This document shows, in pieces, positions 35,251-42,427 of a stretch of 64,000 bases of DNA. The position numbers and the translations under genes were made by a program. The stretch is from Diaphorobacter sp. HDW4B (GTDB taxonomy: Bacteria; Pseudomonadota; Gammaproteobacteria; Burkholderiales; Burkholderiaceae_C). The notes beneath the pieces are model-generated. The model saw nothing but the letters and a program-made list of their open reading frames with translations. It was not told the DNA's origin and did no database searches. Each line of letters begins with the position of its first letter. Position 1 is the first letter of the stretch. Location: assembly GCF_011305535.1 (NCBI RefSeq), contig NZ_CP049905.1, forward strand, positions 4,152,001 to 4,216,000. The letters run 5' to 3'.

Positions 35251-36058
35251 CTTGAGCCTCCTTGAGTTGCGATCCGCGCTTCTGCACAGCCGTTGCAAAT
35301 GCTGCATATCCGTCTTTGTCTCGGCTGGATTGGAAGACCTTCACGCCTTCCTTCATGATCGTCCCAACCTCATCGCGGGTTTTGGCCGCTTCAACCTTCG
35401 CGATCCACTCGTCGCGAATCATCTGGATTTGCGTCTGGCGTTCATCTTCCGCAAGGTGCTTCACCAGTTCTGCATCCAAGTCTTCAAGGTCTTGGCTGAA
35501 CATGTCCGACGCGGCGGTGACGTTAAGCACCATCGCAATCTTTGCCCGCTTGCACGCCATCTTGAGCACCGTGTTTGCAAGGTCTGCAGGTTCAGTTCGC
35601 ACCTGCGTAACCGTGTAGTGACCGCCTTGTTTGCGTCCAAACTTCAAGCGCCGATGGGTCTCGGGTGTGGCATCGAATTCCTCTTTGCACACGGCCTTGC
35701 GCCAGCGGTATTTCTCTTCATCCGTTGAGCACTCACCAAGGCCGGAGCCAAGCGGAACGCCAGTCGTCTGGTGCTCGCCAATGCAGTTCACGCGATAGCG
35801 GATCACGCCATTCACGGACAGGTCTGCGACCTCGTATTTGTCGGCAATGCGGAACGTCATGCACAGCACTTCCGCGCCAGACTTGAGAAGCGTTGGCTTG
35901 TCGCCTGCGCCGGGGATTGCACCGTAATGCACGTTCGGCTTCATTACCGCCTGCATCACCTGTTGCACCGTCTTTGCGTGCGCAACTACTTCGGCAGTTG
36001 GGTTCGCGCTTTTCGCGGGAACCATGCTGACTGCCTCAACATCAACTACAGCGTTCAT
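35243..36058 (-). CDS. conserved phage protein, putative single-strand annealing protein
   Basis: A 271-residue protein with VMQAVMKPNVHYGAIPG, then TLLKSGAEVLCMTFR, a conserved phage family of the recombination region. Its position next to the exonuclease and SSB suggests a RecT/Rad52-like annealing role, but no diagnostic motif is visible. Start at 36058 (MNAVVDV). Confidence 0.7.
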   Translation of the reverse strand: MNAVVDVEAVSMVPAKSANPTAEVVAHAKTVQQVMQAVMKPNVHYGAIPGAGDKPTLLKSGAEVLCMTFRIADKYEVADLSVNGVIRYRVNCIGEHQTTGVPLGSGLGECSTDEEKYRWRKAVCKEEFDATPETHRRLKFGRKQGGHYTVTQVRTEPADLANTVLKMACKRAKIAMVLNVTAASDMFSQDLEDLDAELVKHLAEDERQTQIQMIRDEWIAKVEAAKTRDEVGTIMKEGVKVFQSSRDKDGYAAFATAVQKRGSQLKEAQDA

Positions 36059-36069
36059 GGTTGTATTCC

Positions 36070-37134
36070 TCAGTAGGTAATCGAAACAGCCGGAACGGAT
36101 TTCTTGGCAATCAGCGTGACGGCCAGCTTTGCGCACTCTTCGGTCATGCCGCCAGTGACGAAGGCATCCAGCGCGGCGCGGTTGATTGCGGCTTTATGGG
36201 CCTTGTCGCGCTCGCGACGCTTGGCTGCTTCGGCGTCTGCGGCTTCTTGTGCGGCTACGCGGCGCTTCTCCGCCTCCACCGCCTCGGTGGCACGACGTTC
36301 GGCATCCGCCTTTGCTTGTTGTTCGCGCTGGATAGCTTCGGCCTTTTCGCGTTCCGCTCGTTCTGCCGCCAGCCTCAATTCAAGCTCGCGGCGCTCTGCT
36401 GCGGCCTTGGCATCTTGTTCGCGGCGAATCACGGCTTCGCGTTCGGCCTGCGCCTTGGCCTCTGCCTCACGCCGGGCGCGTTCCGCTGCTTCGCGGGCGA
36501 TGCGTTCCTCGTGCTCCTTTTGCTCTCGGGCAGCGGCTTCGGCGCGCAGGCGGGCGAGTTCGGCCTGCTCGGCTTCAAGCTTCTCGCGTTCTGCAATTGC
36601 TTTTTGGAGTGCCTCGACAGTCTTGGCCTTTGCCCGGTGCGCCTCGGCCTCAAACTCTTCCCAGCTGGAGTCAATGACTCGCGCCTCAATGGCTGCCAGC
36701 GTTGCTCGAAGGGTGCCGGCGGAAAAATCGTGCGTGGCTGCGGCTTGTTGGATCAACTCAATGCCGGTCTTGTGCAGGGCTTGACGCGCAGCCTCAGCCT
36801 CCTCCCAAGCTGTCAGCGGGGCGCGAACTTCATCCTTCCACAAGTCCAGCAAATCACGCATACGCTTACGCTCAGCGTCGATCTTCTTGGGAGCGTCCTT
36901 GAGTTCTGCAACCAAGTCCTTTCCGATGTTGTCCAGTGCCGTCTTGCCCTTCGCCACCTTGTAGGCAATCGATGCGATGGCATCGCGGCCTTTCTTGGTG
37001 CTTACGTCCGGCACAAAGGCGTCAAGCTCAGCCTTGATTTTTTGCAGGTACGGGTCGAGCCCTTGAGGCGCGCTGTAAATCTGCAATGCCGTCTCTTTCG
37101 GCGGCAGCAATACGATGTCTGTTGTTTCACTCAT
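36070..37134 (-). CDS. phage coiled-coil protein
   Basis: A 354-residue protein with a 110-residue N-terminal domain, and then from about 175 to 315 an almost continuous Ala/Glu/Arg-rich coiled coil (REAEAKAQAEREAVIRREQD). The layout is of phage DUF1351-like or TolA-like accessory recombination proteins. Function unknown. Confidence 0.75.
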   Translation of the reverse strand: MSETTDIVLLPPKETALQIYSAPQGLDPYLQKIKAELDAFVPDVSTKKGRDAIASIAYKVAKGKTALDNIGKDLVAELKDAPKKIDAERKRMRDLLDLWKDEVRAPLTAWEEAEAARQALHKTGIELIQQAAATHDFSAGTLRATLAAIEARVIDSSWEEFEAEAHRAKAKTVEALQKAIAEREKLEAEQAELARLRAEAAAREQKEHEERIAREAAERARREAEAKAQAEREAVIRREQDAKAAAERRELELRLAAERAEREKAEAIQREQQAKADAERRATEAVEAEKRRVAAQEAADAEAAKRRERDKAHKAAINRAALDAFVTGGMTEECAKLAVTLIAKKSVPAVSITY

Positions 37135-37427
37135 GTCTTATCCCCCTGTGCTGCAAGAGCGGCGCGGGCCTGCTCCAGCGCTTCCCGCAACTGCTTGTTC
37201 TCCCGGTCTAACTCGTCGCGGTGTTCTTCAAGTTCCAACAGCGTGAGTCCGGTTCGCGTCGTGACTTCAGAGGCTTCCGCGCACATCTGCAAATACGCAT
37301 CAATGGCATCGTTTGCAAATGCGCGGCTCACATCACCTTGTGCGTCGGCGTGCTGGAAATATCCGTGTTGCTCGTTGAGTTTGTAGACCTGCCATTTGTT
37401 TAGGTACGTTGTCGGCTTGTCACTCAT
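37131..37427 (-). CDS. phage hypothetical protein (98 aa)
   Basis: Starts MSDKPTTYLNKWQVYKLNEQ; the C-terminal half (LELEEHRDELDRENKQLREA) is a predicted coiled coil. ATGA overlaps at both ends. Confidence 0.75.
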   Translation of the reverse strand: MSDKPTTYLNKWQVYKLNEQHGYFQHADAQGDVSRAFANDAIDAYLQMCAEASEVTTRTGLTLLELEEHRDELDRENKQLREALEQARAALAAQGDKT

Positions 37428-37642
37428 GCTGCCTCCGGGTTCTGGGCGAGTCCGCGCCATGAGAGGCTCTGGAAAACGCTGCGATGCTTGCGAAGCCGGA
37501 TTGCGGTAGCCACATTGATGGCGCACTGACCCCACTCATTCCCGTTCCAAAACTGGAAGCACGGCCCGGTGTCGTCGGTCTCATACACCCCGACGCGAAC
37601 AGGTCGCACATCACCGGGAAACCACGCTGTTTTTTTCGCCAT
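37424..37642 (-). CDS. small phage protein (72 aa)
   Basis: Starts MAKKTAWFPGDVRPVRVGVY and contains FQFWNGNEWGQCA, a pattern seen in small phage proteins. TGATG overlap with the upstream stop sets the start at 37642; the GTG at 37645 is an alternative. Confidence 0.72.
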   Translation of the reverse strand: MAKKTAWFPGDVRPVRVGVYETDDTGPCFQFWNGNEWGQCAINVATAIRLRKHRSVFQSLSWRGLAQNPEAA

Positions 37643-37806
37643 CACTCACCCCTCACGGCCACCAAAGCGGCCCTTGGTGCCTCTGCCTTGTCGGCAGCGA
37701 CGTTGATTGCATCTTGTGTGTCCTGATTCGATCCACCGGACGCGACGCCAGCAGCAACAGCGACAGCAAGACCGAGCAGGATTCGCAGGTCAAAAGGTGA
37801 TTGCAT
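37642..37806 (-). CDS. small membrane or exported phage protein (54 aa)
   Basis: Starts MQSPFDLRILLGLAVAVAAG: one hydrophobic segment followed by a polar tail. It overlaps the upstream 52-aa membrane-protein ORF by 17 bases in another frame. Confidence 0.65.
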   Translation of the reverse strand: MQSPFDLRILLGLAVAVAAGVASGGSNQDTQDAINVAADKAEAPRAALVAVRGE

Positions 37807-37948
37807 AGACGCCTCCATCCACAATGACTGCATAGAGCAGGAGAGCGACGGCAACAGCCGCCAAAAACAAAGCCCGCGAGGATGCGGGCTTGGTGTATCG
37901 GGTGATGGCGACTGCACTGGTGGCGTCGCAGAAAGATGGTGTGTTCAT
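37790..37948 (-). CDS. small membrane phage protein (52 aa)
   Basis: Translation from the ATG at 37948 gives a 52-residue protein with a central hydrophobic segment (ALFLAAVAVALLLYAVIV). The ATG overlaps the upstream stop (ATGA 37945-37948) and the gene overlaps the next small membrane protein by 17 bases. Part of it is encoded by a terminator-like hairpin (37862-37891). Confidence 0.65.
   Translation of the reverse strand: MNTPSFCDATSAVAITRYTKPASSRALFLAAVAVALLLYAVIVDGGVYAITF
37862..37891 (-). terminator. intragenic terminator-like hairpin
   Basis: AAGCCCGC pairs with GCGGGCTT; on the - strand TGTTTTTGG follows. It lies within the 52-aa membrane-protein gene. Confidence 0.65.
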
Positions 37949-38196
37949 GGTTTTGCGTGTTCATTTGCCCAGATGCGGGCGAGTGCTTCGAGTGCCTGCG
38001 CATTCATCGCAGCAGCGGCGATTCGCCCGTTTTCCTCATCCCACGAAAACGTCTCAACAATCCGCGACAGATCGCCGCGTTTGACTGCGTCCATCGTGTC
38101 GTCGTAGAGGGTCTTGATGCGGGCGTCTTGCATGGCCTCGGCGCACTCCATCGCTTCGGAGTGGCGAATTTCATCGAGGACTGGATCGGTGCTCAT
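37945..38196 (-). CDS. phage hypothetical protein (83 aa)
   Basis: An acidic helical protein starting MSTDPVLDEIRHSEAMECAE. Coupled to the 52-aa gene by ATGA. Unrecognised. Confidence 0.72.
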   Translation of the reverse strand: MSTDPVLDEIRHSEAMECAEAMQDARIKTLYDDTMDAVKRGDLSRIVETFSWDEENGRIAAAAMNAQALEALARIWANEHAKP

Positions 38197-38205
38197 GTTT
38201 GCTCC

Positions 38206-38466
38206 TTAGTCGATCAATCGTTGTTGCCCGCGACGCTCCAGCTCATCGATTGAGGGCTGCAACTCTTTGCCGCGCTTAGGGCGCACGGCCTGCGGGTTGA
38301 AGTAGGAGCGCAGAGCTTTGAGCCAAGCCTTGTAGGCCCATCCTTTGCGCTGGGAATATGGATAGTTCTTGCTGCACCACTTGCGCAGCTCAGCAGGCGT
38401 CATCTCCGGATGAGCCTTGATTTGGTCTTGCAGCCAAGCGGCTGCGTCGTCAGTCCAGCTTGACAT
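38206..38466 (-). CDS. phage hypothetical protein (86 aa)
   Basis: Starts MSSWTDDAAAWLQDQIKAHP; KNYPYSQRKGWAYKAWLKAL is a pattern of small phage DNA-associated proteins. The ATG at 38466 follows GGAGG at a good distance. Unknown. Confidence 0.72.
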   Translation of the reverse strand: MSSWTDDAAAWLQDQIKAHPEMTPAELRKWCSKNYPYSQRKGWAYKAWLKALRSYFNPQAVRPKRGKELQPSIDELERRGQQRLID

Positions 38467-38572
38467 ATAAACCTCCAAATATGAGCGCTTAGGCTCGATA
38501 AGCGTTCATATCTTGAGCATTACATGGGTGTACTGCTCAATCTATGAATCAAACTGCAGGGTTTGTGCAGTT

Positions 38573-39145
38573 CTATGAATAAGCCGGCTCCAGGACTCCC
38601 CACTGAGCGGCCATCGCTTCAGCAATGCCCTGGTACGTCTCAGATCGGAGCTTCCAGCGATCCGCGCTCGGCGGCATGTGATGGATGCGCGGCTCTCGCC
38701 CGTCAACGATGTTGGTCGGGAGTAGGGGGGGCAGTCCCTTGAGCCAAAGGCATGTGGCTTTCGTCTCGCCGTGACCGAACATCCAGGGCTGAACGATCTG
38801 ATCCGGCTTGCGAATGCGGCTACTGATGATGCTGATCGGGTTTTCGAGAGCGATCATTTCGATGGGTGCATCGAGCAGTGTTCGCACAAAATCAAGCGCT
38901 TCCTGCTGCACTCCGGATGCTTGCTTTGCCGCGAAGTGCCGCGCCCCAGAAACTGCCAGGTGAGTGCAAGGCGGGTGGCACACCATCAAGTCCCAACCAT
39001 CGTCCAGCACGTCACGCACATCACCTTGGTAGTGCCAACCAGGCCGCTCGGTTGGGAGTAGATCGCAGGACATTGCTTCGTGTCCCTGGGCGGCAAAGGC
39101 GTCGCGCACCTTGCCGCTGAATTCGCAGGCTATGAGTATCTTCAT
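38573..39145 (-). CDS. phage DNA cytosine methyltransferase-like protein
   Basis: A 190-residue protein: MKILIACEFSGKVRDAF at the N-terminus (SAM-type fold), CHPPCTHLAVSG (catalytic Pro-Pro-Cys type motif) and ENPIS. It is short for a C5-methyltransferase and lacks an obvious target-recognition domain, so the activity is uncertain. Its start lies 8 bases after a strong terminator, so expression should depend on read-through. Confidence 0.72.
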   Translation of the reverse strand: MKILIACEFSGKVRDAFAAQGHEAMSCDLLPTERPGWHYQGDVRDVLDDGWDLMVCHPPCTHLAVSGARHFAAKQASGVQQEALDFVRTLLDAPIEMIALENPISIISSRIRKPDQIVQPWMFGHGETKATCLWLKGLPPLLPTNIVDGREPRIHHMPPSADRWKLRSETYQGIAEAMAAQWGVLEPAYS

Positions 39146-39152
39146 GGCTTTG

Positions 39153-39180
39153 AAATAAGAAAGCCCGGACGAACCGGGCA
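39153..39180 (-). terminator. terminator before the methylase-like gene
   Basis: GCCCGG pairs with CCGGGC around a 5-nt loop; on the - strand TTTCTTATTTC follows, leading straight into the ATG at 39145. Confidence 0.82.
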
Positions 39181-39182
39181 AA

Positions 39183-39572
39183 GCCTCCGGGGAGGCGAGG
39201 GGAGACAGGGGGAGATGGTGGCCGGTTGCTTGTCCGGCTTGCTTCCGCGTGTTGTGGGGCCGATCCCCGCATGCGCCCGCCAAGGTTGATACGCATGTCG
39301 TTTGGCTGGGGGTTGCCTGTTTCCCGGTTTTTGATTGAAGGCCGGAACCTTCTTTGCCGTGGTCGGTGTCCCGATGTGGCCGCTTCCAGTCCCCTAGACA
39401 CTTGCGCATCGCAACTGCACATTCACCATCATGGACAGGCTCTGAGGATTTACACCTCACGTCTGGATCGGTCTATCGGCATCCAGCGCCTTACGGTTAT
39501 GACCCGTTCGTTGCTCCGCGAGAGCGCGAAGCCTGTCCATGATGGCCCCGGCATGAAGCCGGGAGCGTTGAA
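39183..39572 (-). ncRNA. structured non-coding block (possible c4-type or other phage RNA)
   Basis: About 390 bases with no well-supported gene. Visible hairpins include GCCTCC-GG-GGAGGC (39184-39197), GCCGG-N8-CCGGC (about 39221-39238), GGGG-ccgat-CCCC (about 39257-39268) and CATGCG-CGCATG (about 39271-39297), plus a cloverleaf closed by a perfect 16-bp repeat (39426-39545). A terminator ends it. An overlapping ORF has RPPSPPVSPRLPGGFARF, reminiscent of Icd-like ORFs over c4 antisense RNA loci. Confidence 0.45.
39426..39545. repeat. perfect 16-bp inverted repeat closing a multi-hairpin element
   Basis: CCATCATGGACAGGCT (39426-39441) is the exact reverse complement of 39530-39545. The 88 bases between contain GAGG-CCTC, CTGGAT-ATCCAG, ACGG-CCGT and GCTC-GAGC hairpins, giving a junction-type fold. 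Confidence 0.9.
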
Positions 39573-39573
39573 A

Positions 39574-39717
39574 TCATTCCTCGTCGTAGGCCGCTGCACG
39601 CTCTTCGGGAGGCAAGTCGAAGAAGTTTTCAACGCCCCCGCGATCCGCTGCCTTCTGCATGCGCTCGGCGCGATCTTCCGGCTCTCGATCAAAGAACCCA
39701 TTGTTGTTTGTGCTCAT
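39574..39717 (-). CDS. small acidic phage protein (47 aa)
   Basis: Starts MSTNNNGFFDREPEDRAERM and ends with LPPEERAAAYDEE. AAAGG lies 6 bases before the ATG. A terminator hairpin lies immediately upstream. Confidence 0.65.
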   Translation of the reverse strand: MSTNNNGFFDREPEDRAERMQKAADRGGVENFFDLPPEERAAAYDEE

Positions 39718-39730
39718 CATCAACCTTTCA

Positions 39731-39753
39731 AATAAAGTACCCGCCGAAGCGGG
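39731..39753 (-). terminator. terminator before the 39717 start
   Basis: CCCGC pairs with GCGGG around a TTCG-type loop; TACTTTATTT follows on the - strand. Confidence 0.75.
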
Positions 39754-39771
39754 GAAGGGCGCATTCAACCT

Positions 39772-39990
39772 CTACATCGTTTGCGCCGCTGGAGTTAGTA
39801 GTGATCTCCAATGCTTGGCGGTGGCTTCGAGAACCCTTTCGTTGAGGGCCTCGAATTCCTTGCCAAGCTCCGGATCAATGACCTCGATAACGCCAACGAT
39901 GACTGACCAGTCGTGGTGTCGGTCGGTCTTGCGCTGCGCGACATATGAGAGGCCGCGTCGAAGGGCTGCGGCCATCCTGTCTTGCTCCAT
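39772..39990 (-). CDS. phage hypothetical protein (72 aa)
   Basis: Starts MEQDRMAAALRRGLSYVAQR. GGAGG is 7 bases before this ATG, which decides the start over the ATG two codons upstream (39996). Unrecognised. Confidence 0.7.
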   Translation of the reverse strand: MEQDRMAAALRRGLSYVAQRKTDRHHDWSVIVGVIEVIDPELGKEFEALNERVLEATAKHWRSLLTPAAQTM

Positions 39991-40063
39991 ATTCATTCCT
40001 CCGCGCCAAGGCGCACTGTTCATGTAGCGTGAACATCGGGTGAGGATGAACACGCGGCAGCGG

Positions 40064-40603
40064 TCAGTAAGGCTTATCAACCTTGCCTTGGTCTTGCAGG
40101 CTTTTGACATGGAAAAGGTCGCTGAGCATCTTGTCCATTACTCCTGCCATTTGGTTGCGCAGTCCATCTTTGAGGTGACCAGCGATATTTGTTGCGTGCT
40201 TTTTCATTTCTTCCGAAAAGTTCTCGGCGCAGATTTGCGTCATCAGATATTCGGCGCGTGTCGTGGAGTTGTAGCTGTCACTCGGCTTGCCGCTTCGTGT
40301 GTCAACCTTCGTCGTCCAGTAGCCACCGATCAGCTTGTCCAACTGCGTGCGGATCGTCGTCTTCTCGCCTTCGGGCTGGCCCCAGTTATTGACTCGCTGG
40401 TACTCGGTATCAAACCCCTTTTGCACAGCGGCATCAACCGCTGCCGCGATCTGCGCGTCTGCTCGTTCGACAAAGATTTTTTGAACTCGGCGCTGCACTT
40501 CGGCATGCACCATCTTGCTCAGGTCATCGTCTTGGCGCAGCAGTTCGTCTGCAGCCTTTTCAACAATGGCTTTCTTCAGGTCTTCTTCGTTGATGTTCAG
40601 CAT
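40064..40603 (-). CDS. phage hypothetical protein, first gene of the leftward operon
   Basis: A 179-residue charged helical protein starting MLNINEEDLKKAIVEKAADE. It is the first ORF after PL and the long leader. AAGGAG precedes the ATG, and a terminator hairpin ends 18 bases before it. An antitermination or early regulatory role is a possibility from position only. Confidence 0.75.
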   Translation of the reverse strand: MLNINEEDLKKAIVEKAADELLRQDDDLSKMVHAEVQRRVQKIFVERADAQIAAAVDAAVQKGFDTEYQRVNNWGQPEGEKTTIRTQLDKLIGGYWTTKVDTRSGKPSDSYNSTTRAEYLMTQICAENFSEEMKKHATNIAGHLKDGLRNQMAGVMDKMLSDLFHVKSLQDQGKVDKPY

Positions 40604-40620
40604 CTCGTCTCTCCTTGGTT

Positions 40621-40655
40621 AAAAAACAAAAGCGCCTCCGGTGTTGGGAAGCGCT
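40621..40655 (-). terminator. terminator at the end of the PL leader
   Basis: AGCGCTTCC pairs with GGAGGCGCT (9 bp, one G-U), followed on the - strand by TTTGTTTTTT. Confidence 0.88.
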
Positions 40656-41204
40656 GTTGTTTTGCCTGCAATGACCGGCAGGCTCGGTGTACGTGTTCGT
40701 CGGCTTAACTGATTGCGTTACGGGTTCGCCAATCCCTAGTACCCCGTGCGCCGTAGCGCTTCCTTTGTCCGGGTAACTCGCCTTTCGACAACATCCGCGA
40801 GACTGCGCGGTCAGGTGGTGGCCGGGTCATCCGGCTTGTGTGTCTCGCATGTGTTCTCCTTCGCAGCTCTTGGCTGCTGTGTGGTTGAGTGCTCTGGTCT
40901 CTCGCGTTGCACTGATTCCGCGCGCTGTACGTGCCTAAAGCTTGTTGAGGGCTAATGTGGCCTTCTGAGTTGCTCCATCGTCCGCACCCTTGTGCGCGAT
41001 CCCCGGACTCACATCCACTGCACACCGGTTCACCCGGCACCTACGTTGATCACTGACCGTGAACAGTCGGTGTTAGCTCGATCACTTCACACCCGTCGCT
41101 CTGTGCAAACCAGCTACGCCCTAGGGCTAGACCTTCCTCGTGCATCGAGTCGGTTCGGGGTCGTCTCGCTATCCCCTCGGTCGTTTCGCTTTGTTTGCTG
41201 CGAT
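40656..41204 (-). ncRNA. long structured PL leader RNA
   Basis: From the predicted PL start (about 41204) to the terminator at 40621 there is no gene I can support. Hairpins read directly include GCCTGC-GCAGGC (40664-40683), GCCGG-gtcat-CCGGC (40821-40835), GCAGC-GCTGC (40863-40877) and CGCAC-GTGCG (40983-40996). A 111-codon frame (40705-41040) lacks a ribosome site. It could be an antiterminator leader or an independent RNA. Confidence 0.5.
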
Positions 41205-41210
41205 GGGTGT

Positions 41211-41239
41211 AGTATCGGCGTACCGATATTTCTTGTCAA
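41211..41239 (-). promoter_or_regulatory. leftward early promoter PL
   Basis: On the - strand TTGACA (41239-41234), a 17-nt spacer and GATACT (41216-41211). The promoter overlaps two of the three repressor operators, so CI or Cro binding would block it. Confidence 0.8.
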
Positions 41240-41272
41240 GCGGTTTGCCGATATAAATATTGGATTGCCGAT
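41214..41272. promoter_or_regulatory. left operator cluster (three CI/Cro sites)
   Basis: Three copies of the ATCGG-N4-CCGAT palindrome: 41214-41227 (perfect), 41239-41252 (left half AGCGG) and 41259-41272 (left half ATTGG). The same motif recurs three times at the cI-cro region. Confidence 0.85.
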
Positions 41273-41280
41273 TTATGACA

Positions 41281-41304
41281 ACAAAAAACCCGCGCGCGGC
41301 GGGT
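41281..41304 (-). terminator. terminator of the 75-aa gene, upstream of PL
   Basis: ACCCGC pairs with GCGGGT around GCGCG; on the - strand TTTTTTG follows. It isolates PL from upstream transcription. Confidence 0.85.
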
Positions 41305-41329
41305 AGGGGGGTTGATTCTTGGCGGGGGT

Positions 41330-41557
41330 CTACTTCACGCGCTTGAGCATCCGGCGGCGAAGTTGCTCGCGAAACATGATGCCGCCAACGGCAGTCAGCG
41401 CGGATACGTCGTCTTCTGTCAGCCAGTGCTGGACGCTATCCATCCAGATGGCGAGTTGCACTATTGCTTCGTCTGGCTCGCTCGGGGCGGATTCAGAGTC
41501 AAGCATGTCCGCATATGAGCGAAAGAGCTGAATGATGGGGTGCTCTTCATCTGCCAT
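41330..41557 (-). CDS. phage hypothetical protein (75 aa)
   Basis: Starts MADEEHPIIQLFRSYADMLD and ends with a basic LRRRMLKRVK. AGGAGG precedes the ATG. It is bracketed by terminators, suggesting an independent unit between the NYN gene and PL. Confidence 0.72.
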   Translation of the reverse strand: MADEEHPIIQLFRSYADMLDSESAPSEPDEAIVQLAIWMDSVQHWLTEDDVSALTAVGGIMFREQLRRRMLKRVK

Positions 41558-41592
41558 GGAAGCCTCCTGTCAGCAGATGGTACGTCAGGCCC

Positions 41593-41618
41593 AAAAAAAA
41601 GCCACCCCGAAGGGTGGC
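41593..41618 (-). terminator. terminator upstream of the 75-aa gene
   Basis: GCCACCC pairs with GGGTGGC around CGAA, with eight T on the - strand. Confidence 0.88.
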
Positions 41619-41662
41619 GAGAGGGGTATCAGCGTCTTGCAGTGATGATCCTACAGCACTGC

Positions 41663-41690
41663 AAATAGAAAAGCCACCCGGAGGTGGCTT
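41663..41690 (-). terminator. terminator of the NYN gene
   Basis: AAGCCACC pairs with GGTGGCTT around CGGA; TTCTATTT follows on the - strand. It lies 5 bases after the NYN stop. Confidence 0.85.
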
Positions 41691-41695
41691 GGGGG

Positions 41696-42319
41696 TTAGG
41701 GCGTCTTCGCAGGGATATCCACAAGCAAGTCTGAATGCTCCCGCATAGACTCCTTGACGCCGTGCCCAAGAGTCACAAGAAACAATTGCGCGCCCTCGCG
41801 CCTGGCAAACTTCATGGCTGGAACAAAATCGCTATCGCCTGTCACCAAAACAAGGATACCAACCATCCCCTTAAGGGTAAGCGCGGCGATGTCCATTCCA
41901 AGCCGCATGTCGACACCTTTTTGAGTGATGTTGGGCTGAAGGTGCTCTGCCTTGATGGTGATTTCAGGCTGGTCTTTGTTCAGCTCTTTGGCACGAACTC
42001 GCCAGCCATTGAAGGAGAGTTCCCCCATTCGCAGCGCGAAATAGGGCGCCCGAGAAAGCTCCCCATGTAGCGCCGTGTTTCTGGCTACTACATCTTTCTT
42101 TCCAAAGTCCATCTCTCCACCTTGGAGTGGAAGCTCAACCACCTCTTCAAGCGGTTTGGAGTCGTAGTAGTAGATGCGATGCAGCTCGTGGCCTGCTAGG
42201 CAGTCATGAGCGCGAATGCGAGATACAAGATCGGTAATTTGAGTCGCGGTAGCAGGCTTGACTCCCGTGCCTACCTTCCGCTTTACAAAGCCGCCATCAA
42301 TCAGAATTGCGTACTTCAT
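41696..42319 (-). CDS. NYN (PIN-like) domain protein
   Basis: A 207-residue protein with AILIDGGFV, VDMRLGMDIA and VTGDSDFVPAMKFARREG, the acidic clusters of the NYN/LabA nuclease-like fold. Such proteins are predicted metal-dependent RNases. It has its own promoter and terminator and lies next to the immunity region, so it probably is expressed in the lysogen (moron). A defence role is a hypothesis only. Confidence 0.85.
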   Translation of the reverse strand: MKYAILIDGGFVKRKVGTGVKPATATQITDLVSRIRAHDCLAGHELHRIYYYDSKPLEEVVELPLQGGEMDFGKKDVVARNTALHGELSRAPYFALRMGELSFNGWRVRAKELNKDQPEITIKAEHLQPNITQKGVDMRLGMDIAALTLKGMVGILVLVTGDSDFVPAMKFARREGAQLFLVTLGHGVKESMREHSDLLVDIPAKTP

Positions 42320-42427
42320 CAGCAGAAAAAAGATTGGCCGCCTGACGGGTCGATGCGTGAGCACCTGTTATATGTCACCCGAAAGGCAGCCGTTTTTTAT
42401 TGTAGAGGTAGAACCCTCTGTGTTGAT

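Noticed and set aside
39021-39422. 133-codon - strand frame over the methylase start region
   Set aside because: It overlaps the methylase gene in another frame and its C-terminal half is antisense-like; only a short Icd-like stretch is interesting, reported as part of the RNA block.
39426-39545. Functional tRNA-Met in the cloverleaf
   Set aside because: The anticodon-like CAT and long variable arm are suggestive, but the D-loop GG and T-loop TTC are missing, linker bases do not fit and the acceptor is 16 bp.
40705-41040. 111-codon - strand frame in the PL leader
   Set aside because: No ribosome site, odd Arg/Ser-rich composition and heavy overlap with hairpins; more likely non-coding leader.
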